Assembly: GCA_002702655.1 (NCBI GenBank) | Contig: PABB01000009.1 | Location: forward strand, 1 to 64,000 | Direction of reading: 5' to 3' | Origin: Planctomycetaceae bacterium | Lineage (GTDB): Bacteria > Planctomycetota > Planctomycetia > Pirellulales > Lacipirellulaceae | DNA: 64,000 bases | In this document: positions 15,814 through 25,490 of the stretch, in pieces | Layout: each line of letters opens with the position of its first letter | Numbering within the stretch: position 1 is the first letter of the stretch | Translations under genes and position numbers: made by a program | The notes under the pieces: model-generated | Databases searched by the model: none | What the model was told of the DNA's origin: nothing | The model's input: the letters and a program-made list of their open reading frames with translations, nothing else

Positions 15814-17075
15814 AACGTAAGTACGAATGGGGCGTCGGTCAAACCCCTCCCGACCTAGATCGGCACAGCATCGCCAAGCACAACGTACTGCGCGACTACC
15901 TGCAGCTCTACGTCCAGGTGCTCACCGCGAATCCCCGGCGGGACCGGCTAAACCTGACGCTCGTTGATGGTTTTTGTGGTGGCGGGCTGTACCTGGGCCC
16001 AGGTGGCGAGTTGCGGCAGGGCTCACCGCTGATCATGCTCGAATCAATGGCTGCGGCAAAAACGCTTGCCCGCGCATCTCGGAAGAAGGAATTTCATTTA
16101 GACGCCGAGTATTTCTTTATCGACGAAAACAAAGGGGCCTGCGAGCACCTTCGGCACGTCATCGACCGGTCGGACTATGCGGACGCAGGGGTGCACATCT
16201 TGCACGGGACTTTCGGCAATCATCTCCCCAGAATCATCGAGCGGATTCAGCAACGGGGCACGGCCCACCGCTGCATCTTCGTGCTCGACCAGTACGGATA
16301 CAAAGAGACGCCACTCCCGCTATTGCGTGGCATCTTTGCCACCCTGCCCCGTGCGGAGGTCATACTGACATTTGCGACCGACTTCCTGATCGACTACCTC
16401 GGTGCGAACCCGCTATCGCAAGGCATCCTCGATCGACTCGGATTCTCCCTTTCGGTGGAAGAAGTGCAGCGGGCCAAGCAGCAAGAGCCCGCCAACTGGC
16501 GTGCAGCTGTGCAGCATTTGCTCCACAGTGAGCTGTTCACGGGCAGCGGGGCCGATCACTACACTCCATTTTTCATTCGTTGTCCCGAGGCGCACCGCAG
16601 CTACTGGTTAGTTCACCTCTCGAATCACCACCGCGCGCGGGACGTAATGACATCCCTGCACTGGGCGCACGGTAACGCCTTTGGACATTACGGCGGTTCT
16701 GGTCTCGGGATGCTCGGCTACGACTGGACACGCGACCCTGAGCAAACGGGCCAGCGGCTATTGGGTGAGGAGTTTCGGTTCGACAGGGCGGCTCGGGAGT
16801 CGACGTACAATTCCCTGCTAATCGACGTGCCGCGTCGGCTACCACAGGGTGTCGCGGCGTCACTCGCCGTAGATGATTTCTTCTCGCGGACCGCCAATGA
16901 GACACCAGCCACTAAGGCGATCCTATGCGACGCGATGTCGCAGCTGTCCCGCGAGGGCGAGATCGAGATCTACACGAAAGCAGGCAAACGGCGTAGCGCG
17001 GGAGTGAAGCTCGCCCCGACCGATCGTGTCTGCGTACCGAACCAACGTCGGCTCTTTATACCGGAAGCAAATTGA
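15810..17075 (+). CDS. tcmP: Three-Cys-motif partner protein TcmP
   Basis: A 421-residue protein matching the TcmP family (partner of three-Cys-motif proteins). The N-terminal half looks like a Rossmann SAM-binding domain: LTLVDGFCGGGLY resembles methyltransferase motif I, FFIDENKGACEHL an acidic motif II, and CIFVLDQYGYKETPL a motif IV-like segment. The C-terminal half (FIRCPEAHRSYWLVHLSNH onwards) is family-specific and ends in a winged-helix-like region (MSQLSREGEIEIYTKAG). Its function is unproven; a nucleic-acid or tRNA modification role with its radical-SAM-like partner is inference. The start ATG at 15810 overlaps the previous stop, implying translational coupling. Codon choice is AT-richer than neighbouring genes. 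Confidence 0.88.
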   Translation: MKRKYEWGVGQTPPDLDRHSIAKHNVLRDYLQLYVQVLTANPRRDRLNLTLVDGFCGGGLYLGPGGELRQGSPLIMLESMAAAKTLARASRKKEFHLDAEYFFIDENKGACEHLRHVIDRSDYADAGVHILHGTFGNHLPRIIERIQQRGTAHRCIFVLDQYGYKETPLPLLRGIFATLPRAEVILTFATDFLIDYLGANPLSQGILDRLGFSLSVEEVQRAKQQEPANWRAAVQHLLHSELFTGSGADHYTPFFIRCPEAHRSYWLVHLSNHHRARDVMTSLHWAHGNAFGHYGGSGLGMLGYDWTRDPEQTGQRLLGEEFRFDRAARESTYNSLLIDVPRRLPQGVAASLAVDDFFSRTANETPATKAILCDAMSQLSREGEIEIYTKAGKRRSAGVKLAPTDRVCVPNQRRLFIPEAN

Positions 17076-17236
17076 GCCCTTCACGCCGTCGCTCCGACCG
17101 GCGTCGGCTCAACATGCCGAGGCATTCCCTCCGCGCCAGGTGTACCGCTGTCTGGCATGTCCAGTGGCGGAACCAAGGTTTTCGCTTCACACTTCTGGTC
17201 TAGATAGCTGCTGGCCCGGCGTGTCGCTCGGCACGT

Positions 17237-18775
17237 TCAGCAAGCGCGCTCGCGGCGTCCTCTTGCGAATATCACCCCGGCCGCGCTCGCCAGCGCCAGC
17301 CACATCGTCGCCGGTTCGGGGACGGGCGATTGTTCCGGCGCCAGGTTGCTGCTTGCGCCGTAGTTGGCTTGCCACTCGGCCAAGTCCGACGCGGTGAGCG
17401 GGGCGAACGAGTCGCCGCTCTGCCAGAGCAGAAAATCGAGGCCGGCGACCTGGCCGTCGTGGTTGAAGTCGCCACGCGGGGTCAGCCGCGACAGGCGGAA
17501 GATCTCGCCTGTGCCGGGGTTGGAGAAAAAGTTGTCGCCGAAGTCGAGGATGTACAGATTGCCGGCGTTGTCCGTGCCGAACGACACGACCCACGCGATG
17601 CCGTCGCCCAGCGCAGCTTCCAGATCGAGCGTGTGATCGGTGACGTCGGTCAGCGACGAGCCGTCCCAGGCGCCGCTGTAGACCTCGCCGTTGGTGAAGT
17701 CGCCGAAAAAGTACCGCCCGTCGAATAGATAGCCGGCGGTGACCGACTGGCCGCGCAGCGACGTGTCGCCCGTGTAGCCGACGCCGGTGGCGTTGACGCC
17801 GGGGTGCAGGTAGTCGAAGAACGGGTCAATGTCGCTGGGGCCCTGGGGCCCGCCGACGCCGCTGGTCGGCGTGGCGATCGTGCCCTCGCGGGCGGTCCAG
17901 CCAAAATCTTCGATGGCCGCGGAGGCGAGCTGCTCGGCCGACAGGTAGTTGAGCTCCTCGACCGTGTTGAAGCCGACCTCGCCGAAGAACAGACCGCCGG
18001 TCGCATCGAACGACGCGCGGTACGGGTTGCGGTGGCCCAGCGAGATCACCTGGATCCCCGCGTGGGTCGTGTCGGTCGCGGTCGTGGAGAAGTCGGCGGT
18101 CAGGTCGAACCGCAGGATCTTGCCGTAGGGCGAGTCGGGGTCCTCGATCAGCGCGGGATCGAACTGCGGCTGGGCGGCTTGCGTGCCGCCGTCGCCGGTG
18201 GTCACGTACAACTTGTGCGACGCATCGCCGGGCTGAAAGCCGACCCAGTTGATGGTGTGAAAGTTGTTCGCCAGCGAGCTGTACTCCAACAGCGTGCGCG
18301 TGAGCGTCGGGGCGCCGCTGCCGGAGTCGTGAAACTCCAGCAGCCGGTTCTTGATCCCCGCGCCGTTGCCCGAGTTGAAGTTGGCCGTCACGTAGAACAA
18401 GCCGTTGTCGGCAAAGTCGGGGTGAAACGCCATGGTGGCGATGCCGCCGTCGGAGACCAGAGTGCCGGACAGGTCGAGATACGTACTGCTGGTGTTGGTC
18501 GTCTGGTCGAACTTGATGATGCGGCCCGCCTCGTTGTTGATGCTGGAGGCTTCGGTCCGCTCGATGATGTACAGGGAGTTGTCGTCGTTGGGCGCCTGCG
18601 TCACGTAGGTGGGCTGCGTGAAGTCGCCGGGGTCGTTGAAGGCGCCGGGCGCCTCGACGCCGCCGATGCGATCGACGAAGTACAGGTTCTCGCCGATGTG
18701 GACCAGTTGGGCGTCGGCCGCGGCGGCGGCGAGCGGCAAGCATAACAGCGCGAGAAGGGGGGCGCGGCGGGGCAT
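17237..18775 (-). CDS. PQQ-dependent sugar dehydrogenase-like protein with dockerin-like repeat and PEP-CTERM
   Basis: A 512-residue exported protein. Start ATG 18775 gives a clear signal peptide (MPRRAPLLALLCLPLAAAAADAQ) and an AGAGAG-type ribosome site; the frame is open further upstream but that part is basic and unconserved. Residues about 25-420 form the six-bladed soluble glucose-dehydrogenase/hedgehog-interacting-like propeller (GGIATMAFHPDFADNGLFYV, GDGGTQAAQPQ, YGKILRFDL, LGHRNPYRASFD, FFGEVGFNTVEELNYL). One EF-hand-like loop follows (DFNHDGQVAGLDFLLW), then PEP-CTERM: VPEPATMWLALASAAGVIFA plus basic tail. Likely an extracellular or surface sugar/aldose oxidising enzyme with Ca2+ and PQQ; whether PQQ is bound cannot be seen. 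Confidence 0.85.
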   Translation of the reverse strand: MPRRAPLLALLCLPLAAAAADAQLVHIGENLYFVDRIGGVEAPGAFNDPGDFTQPTYVTQAPNDDNSLYIIERTEASSINNEAGRIIKFDQTTNTSSTYLDLSGTLVSDGGIATMAFHPDFADNGLFYVTANFNSGNGAGIKNRLLEFHDSGSGAPTLTRTLLEYSSLANNFHTINWVGFQPGDASHKLYVTTGDGGTQAAQPQFDPALIEDPDSPYGKILRFDLTADFSTTATDTTHAGIQVISLGHRNPYRASFDATGGLFFGEVGFNTVEELNYLSAEQLASAAIEDFGWTAREGTIATPTSGVGGPQGPSDIDPFFDYLHPGVNATGVGYTGDTSLRGQSVTAGYLFDGRYFFGDFTNGEVYSGAWDGSSLTDVTDHTLDLEAALGDGIAWVVSFGTDNAGNLYILDFGDNFFSNPGTGEIFRLSRLTPRGDFNHDGQVAGLDFLLWQSGDSFAPLTASDLAEWQANYGASSNLAPEQSPVPEPATMWLALASAAGVIFARGRRERAC

Positions 18776-19218
18776 GGGTGCTCTCTCTGTTGCGGGCAAG
18801 TCCGAATAGATGGGCCCGTCGCGGCGGCGCGTGGTTGTGCGCTGGACGCGCCGCGGCAACCGGGGGCGGCAATCACAAGGCAATTTGTCTAGAATAGCAA
18901 TCCTGCATTGTCCATGCGGGCGAAATCGATCGCAATCCGCTGGTTGTTAAGATTCTGTGAGGCGGCCGCACCGACGGGGACGAGGACGGGAAATCGCAAC
19001 CTGTGTGGAGGAAGGCGCTCAATCCGCGGTGCGCCGCGTCGTGAGGACGGCTCGCGAAGACAGCGTTGCCGGGCGGCGAGCCGACGCACAGCGTCTAACG
19101 ACGCGGCCCGAGAGGCAGTTTCAAAACCCCTTTCCCCTGAGAGGCGAGGGGCGAGAACTCCGGCGGTGGGAACCCCCCCTGGCCCCTCCCTTCGAGGGAG
19201 GGGGATTTGCAGCCAGCT
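18776..19218. other. Intergenic region with repeat fragment
   Basis: Divergent spacer between the sugar dehydrogenase start and the end of the kinase gene. A TATTCT hexamer on the minus strand (18896-18891) could be the dehydrogenase -10 box, without a clear -35. The last 40 bases hold a G/C-rich palindrome (see 19181-19204). No gene recognised. Confidence 0.4.
19181..19204. repeat. GGCCCCTCCC/GGGAGGGG palindrome, same family as inside dnaX
   Basis: GGCCCCTCCCTTCGAGGGAG followed by GGGG. By hand comparison 23 of 24 bases match 6470-6493 in dnaX. It forms a 9-pair hairpin and lies 14 bases beyond the kinase stop codon, where it could act as a weak terminator. Confidence 0.75.
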
Positions 19219-20994
19219 TTAGCGAATTTGCGCGCCTTCGATTTCTTCCAGCGCGAGGTACGCGGCGGCGATGCTCTCGCCGGCGAGTTTCCGCCGCCAC
19301 GACGCGGACGACGCATCGCCGGAGGTCAGCATCCGCCAGAACAGCCACACCGAGACCGCGAAGCCGACGATCCCGACCACCAGCGAGGGAATCAGCGAGT
19401 AGGGATGCAGCACGTCGTCGAAGCCCAGCGCGACGGCCACCGGAATCCACATCAGCCACCAGACGAACCCAACGAGGACGCCGGCGCGGAGGTAGCCGGT
19501 GCGCAGGCTGTCGAGTTTCTCGCGGATCTCAACCACCGGTCTGGAGTAGTCGATGCGCCGGATCCTGGTGATCACCAGCAGCGCCTGCGCCATGACCAGC
19601 ACGCCGTACACGTGCAGCGTGACTCCGCAAACGACGCGATGCGGGACCTGCGTGTTGCGCGCCCAGCACTGCACGCCCAGGGCGATCAGTGCGATGCCAA
19701 TCAGCACCTGCAGCGCCTGGCCGCGGGCGAGCGGTCGCAGCGCGTTCTCGACGCGGTCCATCAACTGGCGACGCGTTAACAGCATGCGTCCGGCGAGTTC
19801 CTGCTGCGCCAGGCTGGCGGTTGTCGTTGCTTGCTCAGGCGCGTCGCGCGGCGGCGGCTCGTAGGCAACGGTTGGCTGCTGCGCGGCATCGGTCGGCGTG
19901 GTGATCGATTGCACGTCGGACTTGACGTGGCTGGCGTGCTGGTAGCGGCGCTGCGGCTCCTTCTCCAGCGTGCGGAGAACGACTTCGTCGAGCCGGGCGT
20001 CGATTTCGACCTTGTGCGACGGCGCCGCGAAGCGCCCCAGCGGCAATTCGCCGGTGAGCATTTCGTAAAACACCACGCCCAGCGAGTAGATGTCCGCGCG
20101 GTGATCGACGCCGCGGGCGCCCTCGAATTGCTCCGGCGCCATGTACCGCGGCGTGCCCATGATCTGGTGCGTGCCGGTGAGCATCTCCTGCTGCGTGTCG
20201 GCGCCCAGAATCCGCGACAGGCCGAAGTCGGCGATCTTCACCACGCCGTCGGCGGCGATCAGGATGTTCTCGGGCTTGATGTCGCGGTGGACGATTCCCT
20301 TGTCGTGCGCGTATTGCAGGGCGTCGCACAGGTGCGGCACGATGGCCAGCGCTTGCGCCGGCGCCAGGCGCCCCGCGCTCACCACGTCGCGCAGCGTCGT
20401 GCCGTCGACGAATTCCATGAGAAAGTAGTAGGTGTCTTCGACGTGCCCGAACTCGTACACCGAGACGATGTTGGGGTGGTTGAGCTTGGCCAGGGTCCGC
20501 GCTTCGCGGGTGAACCGCAGGGCGAATTTGACGTCGTGATCAAATTCCGCCGGCAGGATCTTCAGCGCGACCAGGCGGTCGAGGCCCGCTTGGCGCGCCT
20601 TGTACACGGCGCCCATCCCGCCGGCGCCGATCAGTTCGATGATCTCCAACGCCGGGAACAGCGCCGCCAGACGGTCGACCGGCGGCGGTTCAAAGGCGCC
20701 GGCGCTGCGGGGACCTTCGTGCAGGGCGTCCTGAATGGCTTGCGCGTCGTCGGGGAAGCGGTCGAGGTACTGCTGCCTGGTCGGCGTTTCGCCGCGCCGA
20801 CGCCGATAGTCCGCGTCCAGAGCGATCAGCTCCGCCAGCAGCACGTCGCGCACGTCGGGAGAGACGTCGGCGGCCAGGACCGACTCGATCGTCGGCGGCT
20901 CGTCGTTGGCTTGCCACTGGCGCTCAAACTCGGCGCACAGATCGTCAATGCGCTCCAGGGCGGCGATCGGCAGTTTCTTCTGGCGGATGCTCAT
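19219..20994 (-). CDS. Membrane-anchored Ser/Thr protein kinase (PknB-like)
   Basis: A 591-residue kinase. An N-terminal regulatory segment (about 1-110) precedes the catalytic domain (about 115-370): glycine loop IGAGGMGAVYKA, VALKIL lysine, HRDIKPENIL catalytic loop, IADFGLSRI, GTPRYMAPEQ and DIYSLGVVFYEMLTG. All catalytic residues are present. After a Pro-rich juxtamembrane stretch come at least four membrane helices (LQVLIGIALIALGVQCWA to VVGIVGFAVSVWLFWRML). It overlaps the upstream ECF sigma gene by 50 bases, so the two are translationally coupled; planctomycetes are known for such ECF-kinase pairs, in which the kinase is thought to regulate the sigma factor. Confidence 0.93.
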   Translation of the reverse strand: MSIRQKKLPIAALERIDDLCAEFERQWQANDEPPTIESVLAADVSPDVRDVLLAELIALDADYRRRRGETPTRQQYLDRFPDDAQAIQDALHEGPRSAGAFEPPPVDRLAALFPALEIIELIGAGGMGAVYKARQAGLDRLVALKILPAEFDHDVKFALRFTREARTLAKLNHPNIVSVYEFGHVEDTYYFLMEFVDGTTLRDVVSAGRLAPAQALAIVPHLCDALQYAHDKGIVHRDIKPENILIAADGVVKIADFGLSRILGADTQQEMLTGTHQIMGTPRYMAPEQFEGARGVDHRADIYSLGVVFYEMLTGELPLGRFAAPSHKVEIDARLDEVVLRTLEKEPQRRYQHASHVKSDVQSITTPTDAAQQPTVAYEPPPRDAPEQATTTASLAQQELAGRMLLTRRQLMDRVENALRPLARGQALQVLIGIALIALGVQCWARNTQVPHRVVCGVTLHVYGVLVMAQALLVITRIRRIDYSRPVVEIREKLDSLRTGYLRAGVLVGFVWWLMWIPVAVALGFDDVLHPYSLIPSLVVGIVGFAVSVWLFWRMLTSGDASSASWRRKLAGESIAAAYLALEEIEGAQIR

Positions 20995-21592
20995 GGGGTT
21001 CGACCAATTCCTGCTGACATTTTTCGCGAATCAGGTGCAAACGACGCTCGATTGTCCGCTCCGAGCAGCGAAACCGCTGGGCGAGTTCCGCGTTCGTATG
21101 CCCCTCCAACTTGGCAACCGCCAATTCCCCGAGCTGCCCGACACCCAAATGAGAAAAAAGCTGCTCGACCGATTCCTGCATCATGAGCACCATTTCGGGC
21201 GACGGTTCGTCGCCGATCGCCTCGAACACCTGCTGGTCGTCGGCCGCGCGGTCCAGCGAATGGAGCTGCACGCCCCCGCCGCGTCGCTGCCGCAGGTCGT
21301 GGCGGCGCTTGTCGACGACCTTCCGGGCGGCCATCCGCAGCAGCAGCCGCCACAGGTCGTCGCGATCCGCCAGATCCGGGAAGCGGCCGTTCTCGGCGGC
21401 GTTGTAGAAGCTGTCAAAGACGCTCAGCACGACGTCTTCTTCGTCCGAGACAGCCCGATTGTGCCCCCGCAGCCGGGCCCGCACCGCCCCCGCGAGCCGG
21501 CCGAAATAGTGCTGCCAAATTCGCGCCGCAGCCGCCGAATCGCCCGCCTTGACCAACTCAATCCAATGGCTGACGTTCGTGCTGTCGGACAT
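20945..21592 (-). CDS. ECF-family RNA polymerase sigma factor (kinase-linked)
   Basis: A 215-residue sigma-70-family factor. Region 2 lies around ARIWQHYFGRLAGAVRARL and DEEDVVLSVFDSFYNAA, region 4 around LEGHTNAELAQRFRCSERTIERRLHLIREKCQ with a helix-turn-helix. ATG 21592 begins MSDSTNVSHWIELVKAGDS, the usual N terminus of the planctomycete ECF subgroup associated with Ser/Thr kinases; the frame is open to 21730 but without conservation. The 3' end overlaps the kinase start by 50 bases in another frame. The target promoter is unknown. Confidence 0.9.
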   Translation of the reverse strand: MSDSTNVSHWIELVKAGDSAAAARIWQHYFGRLAGAVRARLRGHNRAVSDEEDVVLSVFDSFYNAAENGRFPDLADRDDLWRLLLRMAARKVVDKRRHDLRQRRGGGVQLHSLDRAADDQQVFEAIGDEPSPEMVLMMQESVEQLFSHLGVGQLGELAVAKLEGHTNAELAQRFRCSERTIERRLHLIREKCQQELVEPHEHPPEETADRRPGAH

Positions 21593-22126
21593 GCGAGGCG
21601 GCCGGCCGGTGCGAAACGAGGCGGGAGATAAGAATTCCGTCAGGAAGATGATACCACATCCGCCGGCCCGTTCGCGGGGAGCGGCGGGGCGGCGAGCCTG
21701 AATCTCCGCTCCCAAGAAGCTGACAAACACAGGGACCGGTCCTGAACTCGCGTGGGAATCGACACCGCCTGGACGAGCAACGGCACTCCTGCCTTAGCGG
21801 TGAATGGCGCTCTGTCGGATCACCACCGCCTGAGGGGCAGTGCGGGGCCCGCTGCCCCCGCTCCGCACCCCGTTGGCTACGAGCAGAATCAGCCAGGGGC
21901 GATGTCACCGCCGTCAGTTCGGAATCGTCGCAAATTGCAGCGGTCTCTGGAACGAAGAAAGCTCCGTCGACGACAAAGGATACGCCCTCCTCGGCGGCCG
22001 AACGTGGCGCCGTTGAAAGGACGCGACGACGTCCAATCGAATCACGATAACGTTCCGTGGATGCGATCAAGTGCAGCGGTTCGTTCTCGGGCCGGTCTAG
22101 GTCAGGTGCAGTCGCTATCGAGCCGC
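21593..22126. other. Gene-free spacer
   Basis: Upstream of the sigma factor and downstream of the GH43-like gene. It contains one inverted repeat (GGGGCAGTGCGGGGCCCG then CTGCCCC, about 21835-21860). Open frames on both strands have no family resemblance. Composition is less GC-rich than the surroundings. Confidence 0.4.
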
Positions 22127-23116
22127 CTATTGCGGATTGGGATAGGCCGACTTCAGGCGCTCCAGTTCATCCTTCGTGATCGCCAGCACGGAACCATGGC
22201 GAAATGCGTATGGGAATTGGAAGTCCGTGGCGGGCGCGAATTGCCCCGTGCTGAGATCGTTGCTGAGAAAAGGCATGTAGCCGAACGCGCCGGCGCCGAT
22301 TCGATCGCTGACGTTGTCCAACAGCAGAGACCAGACCGGCGTTTGACCGTCAGCGGCCGCTTCCAGCTGATAGCAGATAGGACCTTCAAAGTTCTTTCCC
22401 GTCCCCGCCGTGAATTGCTCCATCTCCTGCCAGGGTCCCGTCAATTTCTTGCTGCTTGCCATGCTGACCGACTTCGTCTTGTCGTCCTTGATAAAACGAT
22501 AGTAGACGTCGCCGTCTCGCGCGATATGGATGTCAATGACATGATAGGGCCTTTCGATATAGACAAAGGGTTTGTCGAATTTGCGAAAGTCCCTGGTGTG
22601 GGCAGCCCAGATGCGCTGCTTGGCGTAGTTGTCGCTCTTGGTCGTCGAGGCCCAGTAGACCAGATAGTCCCCGGCCTCGTCATCGTAGATTGCCTCGGGC
22701 GCCCAGACACAACCGGCTTCCTCGGGGGCGACCAGCGCTAATCTTGGCGGGGACCAATGCACCAGATCGGTCGATTCCCAGATGACGATAGACCGGCTGC
22801 CCGCATGCGTGGCCCGATGCCAGTCGCGATTCCTGTTGATGCACAGATCGGTGGCGATGAGCCAGACCTTCGGCCCGTTGTGCGATCGCAGAAGAAATGA
22901 ATCACGCACGCCGTATTCGCCCACATCGCTTACCAACACGGGATTTCCGCCGTTGAGCGAGTTCCACTTCTTGCCATCCCGGCTGACGCCAAAGTAGATT
23001 TGCTCGGACATTGGCGTCGTCTCGTCCCTGAACGTCGAGAACAGAAATCCACCCTGCGCTGACAACTCGGTGGTGAGAGACATCGCAGCCAAAATAGACG
23101 CCAGCAAGATCTTCAT
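22127..23116 (-). CDS. Exported GH43-like beta-propeller protein
   Basis: A 329-residue protein with signal peptide (MKILLASILAAMSLTTELSAQ). The body shows the repeated pattern of a five-bladed glycoside-hydrolase family 43 propeller: FSTFRDE...QIYFGVSRDGKKWNSL, IVIWESTDLVHWSPPRL, CVWAPEAIYDDEAGDYLVYW, HTRDFRKFDKP and ASSKKLTGPWQEME. The WAPEAIYD segment is a typical GH43 feature, consistent with action on arabinan, xylan or galactan side chains, outside the cytoplasm. No transporter or regulator adjoins it, so the substrate is unknown. Codon use is less GC-biased than average here, a possible sign of transfer. Confidence 0.8.
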   Translation of the reverse strand: MKILLASILAAMSLTTELSAQGGFLFSTFRDETTPMSEQIYFGVSRDGKKWNSLNGGNPVLVSDVGEYGVRDSFLLRSHNGPKVWLIATDLCINRNRDWHRATHAGSRSIVIWESTDLVHWSPPRLALVAPEEAGCVWAPEAIYDDEAGDYLVYWASTTKSDNYAKQRIWAAHTRDFRKFDKPFVYIERPYHVIDIHIARDGDVYYRFIKDDKTKSVSMASSKKLTGPWQEMEQFTAGTGKNFEGPICYQLEAAADGQTPVWSLLLDNVSDRIGAGAFGYMPFLSNDLSTGQFAPATDFQFPYAFRHGSVLAITKDELERLKSAYPNPQ

Positions 23117-23712
23117 TTTTCGTAGCCTTGGCTCTCACCATCGATCCGAACGGAGGTCCACGAGACGGAGGGCCTCGCCGTTGTCTCCATCTTACGATCG
23201 ACGACTGCGGGAGCAATCAACTCGCCACCGAGCGGGCCGGGTCGACTGCTTACGGCACGCGTTGCGAACCTGTCTGGAAGTTACGCGCCGCCAAGTGCGG
23301 GAGTGAGTCAAACCTCCGCGAACTCCGCGTCACCACCAGATGTCACGCGGCACGCCGCGGGACCTGCGCACTGCGACGGTCCTGATTCCGCGAAGGTTGC
23401 AGAAGCGATCGCGCTCGCGCCGAAGCGTCCTATGCCCGAAGCGTGACGAGACCAGGCCGCGACAACTCGGCAAGTTCTGTCTTTCCCAAACCCGCCCAAG
23501 CTGGGCCAACCGCCCCTTCGCAGCCTTGAGGCCATCTGCCGGCGGTGAAACTCACCTCGTTGAAATCGGCCACCAGCCAACTGGGGCCGTCAAAATGACC
23601 TTGGCAAATTCGCCATGGCCCGGATCGGTCGCGGCGTGAAGCGCCGGCGCAGGACTCGCTCGCGTGAGGCCGGTTGCAGCGCCACGCTTCCTGCACTTCC
23701 GACCCGATCTCT
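23117..23712. other. Gene-free spacer of about 600 bases
   Basis: No coding sequence with start signal or recognisable protein on either strand. Short open frames exist but lack conserved motifs. It may contain a decayed gene; I could not identify remnants. Confidence 0.4.
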
Positions 23713-25089
23713 TTACCCCAGCGCCGGCGGCTTGGGCAGGTCGGCGAGGCAAGCCGTGTAGCGCTCGAGATGCTCGTCCGACAGGCTGTGGTCGGCGAGT
23801 TGGCCATCGAAAAACGCCTGGTAGCCGGCGAAGTCCATCAGGCCATGGCCCGACCAGGTCAGCAGGATCACGCGCTCCTTGCCCTCCTCCTTCGCCCGGT
23901 TCGCCTCGCGGATTGTCTGGGCGATCGCGTGCGAGGTTTCGGGGGCGGGGATGAAACCTTCGGTGTGGGCGAACGTAACGGCGGCCTGGTAGCACTCCAA
24001 CTGATGCAGAGCGGCCGCTTCGATCAGTCCCTCGCGCAGCGCGTGGCTGACCAGCGGGGCCATGCCGTGGTAGCGCAGGCCGCCCGCGTGGATGGCGGGC
24101 GGGATGAAGCGGTGCCCCAGGGTGTGCATCGGCAGCAGCGGGGTCATCATCGCCACGTCGCCCGAGTCGTAGGCGAATGGCGCCCGGGTGAGCGTGGGAC
24201 ACGACTCCGGCTCGGTCGCGACGATCCGCACCTGCGACGAGCCGGCGATCTTGTCGGCGACAAACGGAAACGCCATGCCGGCGAAGTTTGAGCCGCCGCC
24301 GGCGCAGCCGATCACCACGTCGGGGCTGTCGCCGACCAACTCCAGTTGCTCCTTCGCCTCCAGGCCGATGACCGTTTGGTGCAGCATGACGTGGTTCAGC
24401 ACGCTGCCCAGCGAGTAGCGAGTCTGCTCGTCGGCGACGGCTTGCTCCAACGCCTCGCTGATCGCGATGCCGAGACTGCCGGGGGTGTCGGGGTCCTCGG
24501 CCAGGATTTGCTTGCCGACTTCCGTTTCGGTGCTGGGGCTGGCGACGCAGTTGGCGCCCCAGGTCCGCATCATGATTTTGCGGAACGGCTTCTGGTCGAA
24601 GCTGATGCGGACCATGAAGACCTTGCACTCGATGCCGATCAGCTGGCAGGCGAACGCCAGGGCGCTGCCCCACTGGCCGGCGCCGGTTTCGGTGGTGAGC
24701 CGTTTGATGCCGAATTCGCGGTTGTAGTACGCCTGGGCCACGGCCGTGTTGGGCTTGTGGCTGCCGGGGGGCGAGACGCCCTCGTGCTTGTAGTAGATCT
24801 TGGCCGGCGTGCCGAGACGCTGCTCCAGCCGCCGCGCGCGGTACAGCGGCGTGGGGCGCCAGATCTTCAGCAGGCCGAGGACCTCTGCGGGGATGTCGAT
24901 CCACCGCTGGGCGCTCATCTCCTGCTCGATGAGATTCATTGGAAAGACGGCGGCGAGCGCCTCGGGGCCGATGGGCTGGCCCGCGGCGTCCACCGGCGGG
25001 GGCAGCGGGTGCGGCAGGTCGGCCGCCAAGTTGTACCACTGCCGCGGCAACCGATCTTCGCCCAAGACCACCTTGACCAATTCGCTCAT
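23713..25089 (-). CDS. trpB: Tryptophan synthase beta chain, TrpB2 type
   Basis: A 458-residue PLP enzyme. The TrpB2 hallmark [28 protein letters not shown] precedes the PLP lysine motif GSHKPNTA; the phosphate-binding loop is [11 protein letters not shown] and the catalytic surroundings [14 protein letters not shown] are intact. TrpB2 enzymes condense indole (or in some cases O-phosphoserine) with serine and typically stand apart from trpA, as here. ATG 25089 is preceded by a GGAGG site (minus strand 25099-25095); the frame is open further upstream, but the extension is non-conserved and includes a TATCAT -10 candidate at 25173-25168. Confidence 0.93.
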   Translation of the reverse strand: MSELVKVVLGEDRLPRQWYNLAADLPHPLPPPVDAAGQPIGPEALAAVFPMNLIEQEMSAQRWIDIPAEVLGLLKIWRPTPLYRARRLEQRLGTPAKIYYKHEGVSPPGSHKPNTAVAQAYYNREFGIKRLTTETGAGQWGSALAFACQLIGIECKVFMVRISFDQKPFRKIMMRTWGANCVASPSTETEVGKQILAEDPDTPGSLGIAISEALEQAVADEQTRYSLGSVLNHVMLHQTVIGLEAKEQLELVGDSPDVVIGCAGGGSNFAGMAFPFVADKIAGSSQVRIVATEPESCPTLTRAPFAYDSGDVAMMTPLLPMHTLGHRFIPPAIHAGGLRYHGMAPLVSHALREGLIEAAALHQLECYQAAVTFAHTEGFIPAPETSHAIAQTIREANRAKEEGKERVILLTWSGHGLMDFAGYQAFFDGQLADHSLSDEHLERYTACLADLPKPPALG

Positions 25090-25490
25090 CGAGACCTCCG
25101 CCCTGTGGGGCCCGGAGGCGGCAAGACGCAAACGCGATCGTCCGGGCGCGCTGAAAAGTATGTCCCGATGATAGCGGTGCGGGCTGAAGGTCGCTAGCGA
25201 GGGGGGGCCGCGGGCGGCGCGCGGGCAGCTCGGTGGAAGTTGCTTGGGAGAATATCGCCGAAGCAGCTTTGATGAACCGGAGGGTGGCAGCGACATTTGT
25301 CCGGAGTGGAGGTCGCCACTTGCTGGGCAAGACGCGGACACGTGTCGGTGTCGCCTGCGACACGAGGTGAAACGGATTGCCTCTTGTGCGATGCACACGG
25401 ACAGTCAGCCGAAAACGCTCTATTTGCAGGCGACGTCAACTCCGGCCGACTGTCCGTGCCACCCGCGCAGGACAATGGAGCCGGTGCAGA
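25090..25490. other. Intergenic spacer upstream of trpB2
   Basis: Contains a possible trpB2 -10 hexamer (TATCAT on the minus strand, 25173-25168) and a short inverted repeat around CGTGTCG...CGACACG (25338-25362). No gene seen. Confidence 0.4.
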
